Positions 44,695 through 52,679 of a DNA stretch of 64,000 nt are shown in pieces; the stretch's first letter is position 1, and the number at the start of each line of letters is the position of its first letter. Both the position numbers and the translations under genes were made by a program. The notes beneath the pieces are model-generated. The model was not told the origin of the DNA and did no database searches. It saw nothing but the letters and a program-made list of their open reading frames with translations. This DNA is from Rhodothermus sp. (GTDB taxonomy: Bacteria; Bacteroidota; Rhodothermia; Rhodothermales; Rhodothermaceae): contig JALSJJ010000099.1 of assembly GCA_026989375.1 (NCBI GenBank), positions 1 to 64,000 on the forward strand. The letters run 5' to 3'.

Positions 44695-46062
44695 TCACTG
44701 CTTTCGACGTAGCCGGGCGGCAAAAGCTCCATCCATTTGATCACGAGGCGGCCAGGTGGCAAAGAAGCCTTCTTCCGTGACCATCTCGGCCGGCACCCAC
44801 CGCGCAGCGCTTTCTACGGTAAACTCAGGATGCCTGGCCAGAAACGAGCGGACGCGCGCTTCATTCTCATCCGGCTCGATCGTACAGGTGCTATAGACAA
44901 GTATGCCACCGGGACGCACCAGCTGAGCTGCGGCTTCCAGCAGCTCATCCTGTAACCGAACCAGTTCGTCCAGATCTTCTGGACGGCGATGCCAGCGCAG
45001 ATCAGCCCGTTTGGCCAGCACTCCCAGACCGGAACAGGGAACATCAAGCAGCACCCGATCGGCCTTCAGCTCGGGATAGCGTTCCGGTACCTGGCGCAGG
45101 TCGATCGCCTCGACCTCAATGCTGGTCAGCCCTTGCTGCAAGGCCGCCTTTCGAATCAATTCCGCACGCCGGGAATGTACATCAAAAGCTACCACACGTC
45201 CGTGGTCACGCATGCGTGTAGCAATATAGGTCGTTTTGCCGCCTGGGGCCGCACAGGCATCAACGATGGTCTCCTCTGGGTGCGGATCCAGCAAGCGCAC
45301 GACCAGGCCGGCACTTTCGTCCTGAACCGTTAACAATCCCTTCTCGATCAGTCGATCTTGTAGGATCGGCCCCAGACGCCGCACCCGAATGAAATCATCC
45401 AACACCGGTGACGGCTCGGCCTCGACGCTGCGATCGGCCAGGCGATGCAGTACCACGTGGCGCGCGATGCGATCGGTGCGCACGCGCACGCCGAACCAGG
45501 GGCGTTCGTTATAGTAGCGCAGGAGTGCCTCGGTGCTATCCGCTCCGTACCGGGCCAACCAGCGGCGCACCACCCAGGTTGGATGCGCGTAGCGAATGGC
45601 CAGATCTTCAGCCAGATCGCCTGTCTGCGGCTGTGGCAAAAAGTCACGCTGGCGCAATAGGGTGCGAAGCACCGCATTTACAACGGCGCCGGCCCGGGGA
45701 CGCACAAGCTTCCGGGCCAATCCAACAGCTTCGTGCAGCACTGCATAGGGCGGTGTATCCGTAAAGAGTAATTCATAGAGCCCCAGCCGCAAGATTTGCC
45801 GCAATTTTGGTTCTATGCTGTCGTAGCGCCCTTGGTAAACTTGCGCCAGCAGAAAGTCAAGCCAGCGGCGCCAGCGCGTTACACCGGCAACATACTCCGT
45901 GGTCCGTCGGCCAGCTTCGGGTTCCAGCTCATCGGTCAGGCCGGCCGATGTCAGTCGATTGGCATAGGCCTGATCCTTTTCAATGCGCACCAGCAGGCGC
46001 ACGGCCTCCCGGCGAGCCGGATCCAGACGTTTACGCGACCTTCGCACGCGCGACATTGGCAT
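44695..46062 (-). CDS. rsmB: 16S rRNA m5C967 methyltransferase
   Basis: Methylates C967 of 16S rRNA. The 455-residue product has an N-terminal NusB-like domain (ARREAVRLLVRIE, YVAGVTRWRRWLDFLL) and a Rossmann methyltransferase core with DACAAPGGKTTYIA, AFDVHSRRAELIRKAA, LLDVPCSGLGVLAK and VYSTCTIEPDENE, the two cysteines (in PCSG and STCT) being catalytic and release residues. TTG 46068, two codons upstream, follows an AGGGGTGAT at good spacing, so the start is uncertain by two codons. The lipoprotein gene upstream is 50 bases away. Confidence 0.93.
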   Translation of the reverse strand: MPMSRVRRSRKRLDPARREAVRLLVRIEKDQAYANRLTSAGLTDELEPEAGRRTTEYVAGVTRWRRWLDFLLAQVYQGRYDSIEPKLRQILRLGLYELLFTDTPPYAVLHEAVGLARKLVRPRAGAVVNAVLRTLLRQRDFLPQPQTGDLAEDLAIRYAHPTWVVRRWLARYGADSTEALLRYYNERPWFGVRVRTDRIARHVVLHRLADRSVEAEPSPVLDDFIRVRRLGPILQDRLIEKGLLTVQDESAGLVVRLLDPHPEETIVDACAAPGGKTTYIATRMRDHGRVVAFDVHSRRAELIRKAALQQGLTSIEVEAIDLRQVPERYPELKADRVLLDVPCSGLGVLAKRADLRWHRRPEDLDELVRLQDELLEAAAQLVRPGGILVYSTCTIEPDENEARVRSFLARHPEFTVESAARWVPAEMVTEEGFFATWPPRDQMDGAFAARLRRKQ

Positions 46063-46112
46063 GGACAACGATCACCCCTATTGCTGTAACAAGGGGAGCA
46101 CCAGATAGGGTA

Positions 46113-46574
46113 TCAGAAGAACTCGTTGTATGGAGGCGTCCCCTTGACTCGGAAATAAACGAATTGCAATAACGGAAGAGTTTCCTCCGGACGCGTATCG
46201 TACCGCAAACGCCCGTCAATCCAGACACGCATGCGCACCCCGGCCGCCCCGGGAAGCAAGCGGGCAAAGAATCGTTCTCGTAGCCGGATATCGTACCGCT
46301 GTTCATAAGGCAGTTGGATCTGCAACGTATCGGCCGTTAGCAGATACACCACCAGCGTATCACGCAGCGGCGTGCCAAATTCGTCCAGCACAGCGGTCCG
46401 CTGCAGCAAGAAATTGGCCGAGGTAACCAGCACCAGGGTGCTATCCGTGCTTCCTTCAATACGAAGCCGTGCTTCCTCCGGGGCGTCCTGTCCCCTGAAA
46501 AGATCACAGGCGCCCAGCAAAAGCAAGCAGCCTATGCTGCTCAGCTTCAGACCATAACCCCATCCGCGCATCAT
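46113..46574 (-). CDS. Small lipoprotein of unknown function
   Basis: A 154-residue protein with a lipobox (LLLLGAC) and a beta-rich remainder containing SANFLLQRTAVLDEFG, TLVVYLLTADTLQIQLP and a DIRLRERFFARLLPGAAG stretch. I do not recognise a family. The open frame reaches 46643 but would cross the terminator at 46597-46641, so I chose ATG 46574 (ATG 46571 follows at once). Its position after susD and before rsmB, separated from susD by a terminator, says little about its role. Confidence 0.7.
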   Translation of the reverse strand: MMRGWGYGLKLSSIGCLLLLGACDLFRGQDAPEEARLRIEGSTDSTLVLVTSANFLLQRTAVLDEFGTPLRDTLVVYLLTADTLQIQLPYEQRYDIRLRERFFARLLPGAAGVRMRVWIDGRLRYDTRPEETLPLLQFVYFRVKGTPPYNEFF

Positions 46575-46596
46575 ACAACCCAAACGCTTGTCTCGG

Positions 46597-46641
46597 AAAA
46601 AAAGAAAAGTGGAGGTGCCGGAAACCTGCGCCGGCACCTCC
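46597..46641 (-). terminator. Strong terminator after susD
   Basis: GGAGGTGCCGG (46611-46621) pairs perfectly with CCGGCACCTCC (46631-46641) around a 9-nt loop, and the minus-strand transcript then runs into AAAAAAAGAAAAG on the plus strand, that is a U-rich tail. It closes the susC-susD operon. Confidence 0.88.
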
Positions 46642-46667
46642 ATTTCACTTACACCTACTGTTCAGGT

Positions 46668-47999
46668 TCAGTCAATATACGGATTCGCACGGCGTTCAAT
46701 AACGGTAATGGGGAAGAAAGTCCCCGGTCGACGCACCGCCGTCCCATCCGGCCGCCATTCAGGCGACGGATCATCGAAGCGATAATGATCCGCCAGGCGC
46801 CGTCCCTGCAGAAACAGGTAGGCCTGTCGGCTGAACCGAAGCATCTCGATTGGTTCGATACCCGAAACCGAAGAATTTGTAGTATACGGCGTTAAGCCAT
46901 CACGCACACGAAGCTGATTAATGTGGTTGGCAAATCCTTGTAGATTCCCCTGCGCCAGCGCGGCCTCTGCCAGGATCAAGTGCATTTCCCGTTCCGAGGC
47001 TACCGTAATATCCGTATAGTTTTCGGACGAATGAAATGCCATGATCTCCTGCTCCACATAGGGATGCACGACATCCGTATCGATAATGTCTTTGAAGATC
47101 ACCGCCTCTGTCCGTTTATTATCTGGCGTTGGTTGGATATAGGTATCCCCAAAACGCATTTCCAAGCGGCTGTTCACCTGCCAGCCGATGCCGGCCACCA
47201 CCACATCCGGTGCACTGGGATCCAGGTCCAGCACCACCCGCTCGTCTGGATCCACCAGGGCCAACGCCGCCTGCGCATCGGCGACCGCTCCAGGATCATT
47301 TACCAGCGCATTCACCTGCACATTCCCCGGGAAGATGAGGGCACGAAGCGCCCGGCTATATTTCGCCCGTGCCCGGAACATGAGCAACTGGCCCCGCAAA
47401 TCATCATCGTTCAGGGCCTCAGCAATGGCAATGGCCTTGTCCAGGTAACCGATGGCCGTTGCATAAACCTGATCCAGGTTTTCCCGGCCAATCGGTGGCG
47501 CTGGCTCTTGCCGGTTGGAGAACGCAAAATCATCAAACATATCCCCAATGACCACATAAATGATTGCGCCATAGAGATAGGCTCGAGCCAACGCCCGTCT
47601 ATCCGTTAGCGCCCCTTCTTCTTGGAAGCTCTCCAGACGTTTGATTACCTCGTCTGCCCACCATCGAGCTTCCGCCACATAGGGAAAGGCGGCGTCCGTG
47701 AATTCGTTAAAAGGATCGTCAATATTCCCAAAGTCCAACTGTTGCCAAGCATCTCGCGAGCCCACCCACACCAATTCATCGGTCGCTGTAGAGTAGGGCG
47801 CCATCATCGCATAGACGGCGCGCGTCACCGCAGCTTCCACCCCATTGACCATAGGAATAATCGCTGCGGGATTCCCCAGATCTTCCTCAACCAGGTTGTT
47901 CGGGTTGTTAACGTCCAGCAGATTACATCCTGTGAGCCCCAGACTCAGGATTAAACCAAGGGCCCACAACCCTGTCCGAATTCTCTTATCGTAACGCAT
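46668..47999 (-). CDS. SusD/RagB-family nutrient-binding lipoprotein
   Basis: A 443-residue surface lipoprotein: signal with lipobox LTGC, then the SusD helical TPR-like body (ARAYLYGAIIYVVIGDMFDD, FRARAKYSRALRAL, REMHLILAEAALAQGNLQG, INQLRVRDG) and a C-terminal AYLFLQGRRLADHYRF segment, where SusD proteins keep an R-E/R-L-x-DxxR motif. It caps the SusC barrel and captures a ligand, usually a glycan or peptide; the substrate is unknown, since no glycosidase or regulator is adjacent. The start ATG 47999 has GGAGAG about 8 bases upstream. It starts 19 bases after the susC stop. Confidence 0.92.
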   Translation of the reverse strand: MRYDKRIRTGLWALGLILSLGLTGCNLLDVNNPNNLVEEDLGNPAAIIPMVNGVEAAVTRAVYAMMAPYSTATDELVWVGSRDAWQQLDFGNIDDPFNEFTDAAFPYVAEARWWADEVIKRLESFQEEGALTDRRALARAYLYGAIIYVVIGDMFDDFAFSNRQEPAPPIGRENLDQVYATAIGYLDKAIAIAEALNDDDLRGQLLMFRARAKYSRALRALIFPGNVQVNALVNDPGAVADAQAALALVDPDERVVLDLDPSAPDVVVAGIGWQVNSRLEMRFGDTYIQPTPDNKRTEAVIFKDIIDTDVVHPYVEQEIMAFHSSENYTDITVASEREMHLILAEAALAQGNLQGFANHINQLRVRDGLTPYTTNSSVSGIEPIEMLRFSRQAYLFLQGRRLADHYRFDDPSPEWRPDGTAVRRPGTFFPITVIERRANPYID

Positions 48000-48018
48000 G
48001 GCAGTCTCTCCGTGTGGG

Positions 48019-51000
48019 TTAGAAGCCAAACCGAACCGTGAAGGTTACGCGCCGCGGCAGTACAAAGCCAAAGGCATCCACGCCATCGAGGTAGTTCTGC
48101 GAAAGCTGGCTGCCACTGCCGCGTCCCACGGCATTAACTTCGGGATCCGGCCCGTCATAGCGCGTCCAGAGTGCCAGGTTACGCACGCCCAGCGTGAACG
48201 ACAGCCGGTCAATCCCCCAGAGCCGCTGGAGCTGCGAGCGCGGCACGTCATAGGTAAGGCTGAGCTCCCGCCAGCGCAGGAAATCGGCGGGTTTGATCGT
48301 GTTCAGACCACTGAATGGAGCCAGTGCCAGCAATTCGTTCAGCCAACGCTCCAGCGCCCGAAGCCGCACCTGGGGATCATTCTTAGGATTGCCGTTGGCA
48401 TCTATCCCACCGGTCGCATAATCCCGCACCACCTCCGCAGACCACGGCAGGTTACGGCCAATGACCGGGTTCGCCTGCCGGAAGGCGAACGTCAGGTTGT
48501 TGACGTAATAGTTACCGGCCTTGAACTCAAAGGCGGTATAGAGCCGGAAATTGCGCAGGAATCGAATCGTCGCGCCGAAAGATCCCTGCCAGTCCGGCGT
48601 GGGCTTCCCGAGGTAGTGGTCCAGCAGATCGCCGTCGCCATCCTCGTCGGCCAGCAGCACCAACGCCAGCGACTGCGGCATGCTGACCCGCCCGTTGGCT
48701 GGATTAATCAAATCTTCCGGTGTGAGTGTGGCCAGATAGGCCAGCACTTCGTCCCGCGTATCGGGCTGCCCATCGCCGTTGAAGTCCACCGGTAACCGAT
48801 CAGGACCTGTGGGGAGCAACTTTGCACCAAAGTGGGCACCCGGTGCATATCCTTCAATCAAGAAATTACGATAGCGTGGGTAACTACCACCCACCTTAAT
48901 GGGCGGCGCACCACCCATGTCCGTCACCTGTTCCCACAGATACGAAGCATTGGCAAATACATCGATCGACAGGTTTTCACTATTGTAGAGGTTGCCTTTC
49001 AGGCCCAGTTCTACGCCACGCGCCTTCAGCTCTCCGATGTTGGTCAACTGACGTGCCCGGAATCCTCCCGTGACCGGGAACTGCTTATCTACCAGGGCAT
49101 CGCTCACAACGCGGTCCCAGTACGTGGCTTCTAAGGCCATCCGGTCCTGCCACAATCCCAACTCTACCCCCACTTCCCATTCGGTAGAAATCTCCGGCTT
49201 CAACTTGGGATTCCCCAGATTACCGGGCGCGATACCTGGCCCACTAACCGAGGCCAGCGGCACATACGTTGTCAATGCGTCGAAGGCCCCTGGTTGCAAC
49301 CCGGATTGTCCGATGGCCGCACGCAACCGCAGGGAAGAAATTGGCCCCAACGGACGCCAGAACGGCGCATCCGAAGGAATGAAGCTCAGCGAAGCCTTGG
49401 GATAGAACACCGCGTCGAACTCTGAACCAAAAGCGCTGTTGGCGTCCAGGCGTCCGCCCACGGTCAGGAACAGATAGTCATTGAATCCGATCTGCTCCTG
49501 GGCAAAGATACCCAGGTTCACCACTTCCAGGAACGACTCAAACACAGTCTGCTCGGCTGCGCCACCCGTCACGTCAATCCCCGGCCCGGGGAAGCGCCGT
49601 CCTTCGGCCGACGATTCAATACGCCGCGTAATGAACCCCTGCGTTCCCAGGATAAAGACAGACTCCAGCGAAGAAGTCAGCCGCGTACGATGCGTCATCT
49701 TGATGTCGGCCGTGATATCCAGCGTGTTGAGGTCATCGATACGCCGCACTCCCTCTGGATTGTAGCCGCTGAACTTGTCAATATTCCACCCGAAGGGAAA
49801 GACTTCACGGCTGAACTGGTTGACGACATCTACGCCAAAGGTGGCGTCAAACATCAGCGGCCGTGAGGGACGATAGTTCAGATTAATACTGCCAAAGAAA
49901 CGGTCCACATCCTGGGAGTAGATCTGCTGCAGCCCTTCATTGACCGTCATGAAGGCCGGCGAGCCCGTCTGGTTGTTGAAGCGCACCAGCTCGGGCTTAC
50001 TGAACATGGCCAGCGTAAAGGCCGCAAAGATATTATTGTTGTTGTTGGGCGTCTCATAGTGACGCCGGGTCAACCCTGTCGATACACCGATCCGCAGCTT
50101 ATCGCTCGGAAAGATATTGACGGTTGCCGTCGCCTGAGCAATCCGGTTAATGTCAGCAGAAAGCGTACGCACACCCGGCGGATAGCGCCGTCCCGTCTTA
50201 CCGCCAAACGGTCCATCCTCGTCTGCATAGCGTAGATTCAGGAAATAGGTAACTCCCGGCGTCCCTCCGGAAACAGAAGCGGTGTAAGATTGCAGGTATC
50301 CCGTTTCAAACAGCTCATGAATAAAGTTTTCCTGCACCAACTCGAAAGGCCGTACGGGCCGTCCGAGATACCTTGACATGGTATCTGCAACCGCCTGATT
50401 CCATGCAAATCCTGTGTTTGCCGGATAAATCCGCGGGTACCAGGCGGCTCCCTGCTCAATCCGGAAACTAAACCGCGGCGGCCCTACCGCGCCTCGCTTG
50501 GTAAAGATTTGAATGACGCCATTCGAAGCTTCGGTCCCATAAAGCGTGGCAGCAGCCGCTCCCTTCAGAATCTCAATGCGCTCAATCGCTTCAGGGTCCA
50601 GGTCATCCAGTCGCGAGGGAGAGCCTCCTCCTCCCGTTCCTACAAAGCCACCAAAACCTCCGCCCCGGTTGATGCGGATACCATCAATGTAAACAACCGG
50701 TTCATTACTCTGCGAAAGGGAGGCCGAACCGCGAATGCGAATCCGTGCTCCTTCTCCCGTGAGGCCACCTGAGGGCAACACAGCCACAGAAGGCTCACGC
50801 GCCAGCAACATCTCGGAGAGATTTTGCACCGGCGCCAACTCCAGTTCCGCCGCATTGATGGTAGCAATGGTGTTCCCCAGGCGCTTGACTTCGACCGGCC
50901 CGCCTGCACCCGTTACCACCACTTCCTGCAGGTTCAGGGCCGTCTGATACAGCGCAAAATCGACCGTAACCGTCTCCCCTTCTTCTACAGTAACCTGCCG

Positions 51001-51246
51001 CGTTTCTGTGCGATATCCAATAAAGCTGGCCTCCAACGTATACGTCCCTGCCGGAACCCGTTCAATCGTGTAATTTCCGTCAATATCCGTAGCCGCACCT
51101 CGCAACAGCTCACGAATCACCACATTGACTCCCGGAATGGGATCCTGTGTGTCGGCGTCTACTACGCGCCCCTTGATCGTCCCCTGCGCCAGCACACTTC
51201 CAGGCAATAGTAGCAGCCACAACCAGAGCACATGTTTTGCGCGCAT
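48019..51246 (-). CDS. SusC/RagA-family TonB-linked outer-membrane receptor
   Basis: A 1,075-residue importer: signal peptide (LLLLPGSVLAQG), a carboxypeptidase-D regulatory-like domain (IKGRVVDADTQDPIPGVNV, YTIERVPAGTYTLEASFIGY), a plug with IRIRGSASLSQSNEPVVYIDGI and LDPEAIERIEILKGAAAATLYGT, and a 22-strand barrel ending RVTFTVRFGF. With SusD it forms a TonB-dependent pump powered by ExbB-ExbD (25464-24103). A -7/-33 promoter and three 21-bp-spaced direct repeats lie upstream. A GGGAGAGG ribosome site precedes ATG 51246. Confidence 0.95.
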   Translation of the reverse strand: MRAKHVLWLWLLLLPGSVLAQGTIKGRVVDADTQDPIPGVNVVIRELLRGAATDIDGNYTIERVPAGTYTLEASFIGYRTETRQVTVEEGETVTVDFALYQTALNLQEVVVTGAGGPVEVKRLGNTIATINAAELELAPVQNLSEMLLAREPSVAVLPSGGLTGEGARIRIRGSASLSQSNEPVVYIDGIRINRGGGFGGFVGTGGGGSPSRLDDLDPEAIERIEILKGAAAATLYGTEASNGVIQIFTKRGAVGPPRFSFRIEQGAAWYPRIYPANTGFAWNQAVADTMSRYLGRPVRPFELVQENFIHELFETGYLQSYTASVSGGTPGVTYFLNLRYADEDGPFGGKTGRRYPPGVRTLSADINRIAQATATVNIFPSDKLRIGVSTGLTRRHYETPNNNNNIFAAFTLAMFSKPELVRFNNQTGSPAFMTVNEGLQQIYSQDVDRFFGSINLNYRPSRPLMFDATFGVDVVNQFSREVFPFGWNIDKFSGYNPEGVRRIDDLNTLDITADIKMTHRTRLTSSLESVFILGTQGFITRRIESSAEGRRFPGPGIDVTGGAAEQTVFESFLEVVNLGIFAQEQIGFNDYLFLTVGGRLDANSAFGSEFDAVFYPKASLSFIPSDAPFWRPLGPISSLRLRAAIGQSGLQPGAFDALTTYVPLASVSGPGIAPGNLGNPKLKPEISTEWEVGVELGLWQDRMALEATYWDRVVSDALVDKQFPVTGGFRARQLTNIGELKARGVELGLKGNLYNSENLSIDVFANASYLWEQVTDMGGAPPIKVGGSYPRYRNFLIEGYAPGAHFGAKLLPTGPDRLPVDFNGDGQPDTRDEVLAYLATLTPEDLINPANGRVSMPQSLALVLLADEDGDGDLLDHYLGKPTPDWQGSFGATIRFLRNFRLYTAFEFKAGNYYVNNLTFAFRQANPVIGRNLPWSAEVVRDYATGGIDANGNPKNDPQVRLRALERWLNELLALAPFSGLNTIKPADFLRWRELSLTYDVPRSQLQRLWGIDRLSFTLGVRNLALWTRYDGPDPEVNAVGRGSGSQLSQNYLDGVDAFGFVLPRRVTFTVRFGF

Positions 51247-51286
51247 AGCCTCTCCCGGAATGTTTTCGGTTGGTCAACTCGTTTGC

Positions 51287-51318
51287 CAAAATTAGAACAT
51301 TCTTTGCCATTACTTCAA
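51287..51318 (-). promoter_or_regulatory. susC promoter, Bacteroidota-type -7 and -33
   Basis: On the minus strand TAATTTTG (complement of 51287-51294) is an exact match to the -7 consensus TAnnTTTG, and TTG (complement of 51316-51318) lies 21 bases upstream, within the usual -33 spacing. The -7 box ends about 40 bases before ATG 51246. Confidence 0.7.
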
Positions 51319-51329
51319 GATTTCATGAT

Positions 51330-51382
51330 GCTGAACGGTTGAAATAACACGCTGAATGGTTCAGAATCTTGGCTCAATGGTT
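51330..51382. repeat. Three direct repeats at exact 21-bp period upstream of susC
   Basis: GCTGAACGGTT (51330-51340), GCTGAATGGTT (51351-51361) and GCTCAATGGTT (51372-51382) start exactly 21 bases apart, two DNA turns. Neighbouring copies differ at one base, the first and third at two. The block ends 11 bases upstream of the -33 element, the normal place for activator binding. Only three copies are seen. Confidence 0.75.
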
Positions 51383-51782
51383 TACAGGGGCTCATCTATA
51401 TAGAGCTCCCGTCTGCGTATCTGAATAAACAAGGCGCCTGTTTCCTTTCCGGAAAGAGGCTGCTGGGCCATGGCGCTTTTTAACTCTGCTGCAACGCGCG
51501 GACACCTAAGTCAAGAAACGGGGCTTCAATAAACAGACGCAGCGCTTTCAGTGCCTACTGAGGCCTGGCCCGGATCAAACGCAAAAGGCGTCAGCGTTCT
51601 GTCAGGCTATAAAAAGTGCCTTCCGTTTGTCTTTTCTGCAGGATGAGACCGTATCGCTTCAGGGAAACCGTGGGCCTTGCCCGCACACACAGGTTGCTGC
51701 AGGCATCAAAACCGTCTGGTCATGGACGTGCGGCTTGCGTTTGTTGGGCTCTGCGCACGGGCGCTCTGGGCAGAACGTCAGG

Positions 51783-52676
51783 TCAGCGTCCAACAATAAA
51801 CGTATACTGCACCCTTGCATAGCTCCCGAAAACGCCCCGCCCTCCCGAGACATGTTCCAGGACAGCCGGGATCTCTCCAGGCGAGAGGGTCGAGCCCCCT
51901 TGCTGTACAGACTGGGTTCGGATCAGGTCATACAGGTTGTCGTCCAGCGCGCTAATCGTCACTCGGTTGGGTCCGTAGAAGAGCACAGCCAGCCAGGGTA
52001 ACCGTAGTCGAAGCGTCCCGTCAGGCATTTCCCGGTAGTTGGCTTCATTCAGGATAGGCGATCCACTTACGCGCAGTTCCTCAAGCGTAAAGGTGCTGTC
52101 TTCGTAGAGTGCTCGCCCCAGCGGCGTTAGATTCTCTTCGGTCGGCTCCAATGCCTCGGTGGTGATGATGTAAACGGCCTGGCGGCCGGGATACTCGCTA
52201 CGTGTCATGAACAGTTCCAGGCGCACCTCGCTCTGGTAGCGCACGGAGTCAAGATTGGCGCCTAACACTCGAAAGGTATCGGGTACTGTCGTTTCGGCCG
52301 TCAATAGTGTTCCATCGGGCATTTGGGCCTCCAGCCGGTAAGTACGTAGCGGCTGCACGCGAGCCCTCCGCACCAGGGGAATCGGCACATAGTAACCCGG
52401 GGTGTCTGTATGCTCCTCGTATGGATACCAGCGTTCTGGCAGGCCCTGCGCGTCCAGCAATGCGATGCGTACCTGCGCCCCGCGTACCCGCACCGAGTCG
52501 GGCACATAGACTGCATTAATCGGCATTGTCCGCGTCAGCCATACCGGCTGCAACGGCTCTCCTGCGATCTGGTACGACTCGACCACGTACTCCGGCGTGA
52601 ATGAAACGGGCGCTACCTGATCGCAGCCAGCCCACCCGAACATCCCGACCAGTATGTACCAGAAAATACGCGGCAT
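51783..52676 (-). CDS. DUF4249 lipoprotein
   Basis: A 297-residue lipoprotein with a lipobox-type signal (MFGWAGC) and a beta-rich body: PVSFTPEYVVESYQIAGEPLQPVWLTRT, VRIALLDAQGLPE, YRLEAQMPDGTLLTAETTVPDTF and a C-terminal SYARVQYTF. It matches the DUF4249 family, which in this phylum is encoded directly beside a TonB receptor and probably acts as its surface partner, as SusD does for SusC. The receptor gene ends 3 bases before its start, so the two are one operon. Confidence 0.85.
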   Translation of the reverse strand: MPRIFWYILVGMFGWAGCDQVAPVSFTPEYVVESYQIAGEPLQPVWLTRTMPINAVYVPDSVRVRGAQVRIALLDAQGLPERWYPYEEHTDTPGYYVPIPLVRRARVQPLRTYRLEAQMPDGTLLTAETTVPDTFRVLGANLDSVRYQSEVRLELFMTRSEYPGRQAVYIITTEALEPTEENLTPLGRALYEDSTFTLEELRVSGSPILNEANYREMPDGTLRLRLPWLAVLFYGPNRVTISALDDNLYDLIRTQSVQQGGSTLSPGEIPAVLEHVSGGRGVFGSYARVQYTFIVGR

Positions 52677-52679
52677 GGC

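Larger units (their letters stand above)
51247..51782. other. Intergenic region upstream of susC
   Basis: 536 bases between susC and the end of the DUF4249 gene. The susC-proximal 140 bases carry the susC promoter and direct repeats. The rest has only short frames (for example around 51616-51822) without similarity, and I find no strong terminator for the DUF4249 gene. Confidence 0.5.
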
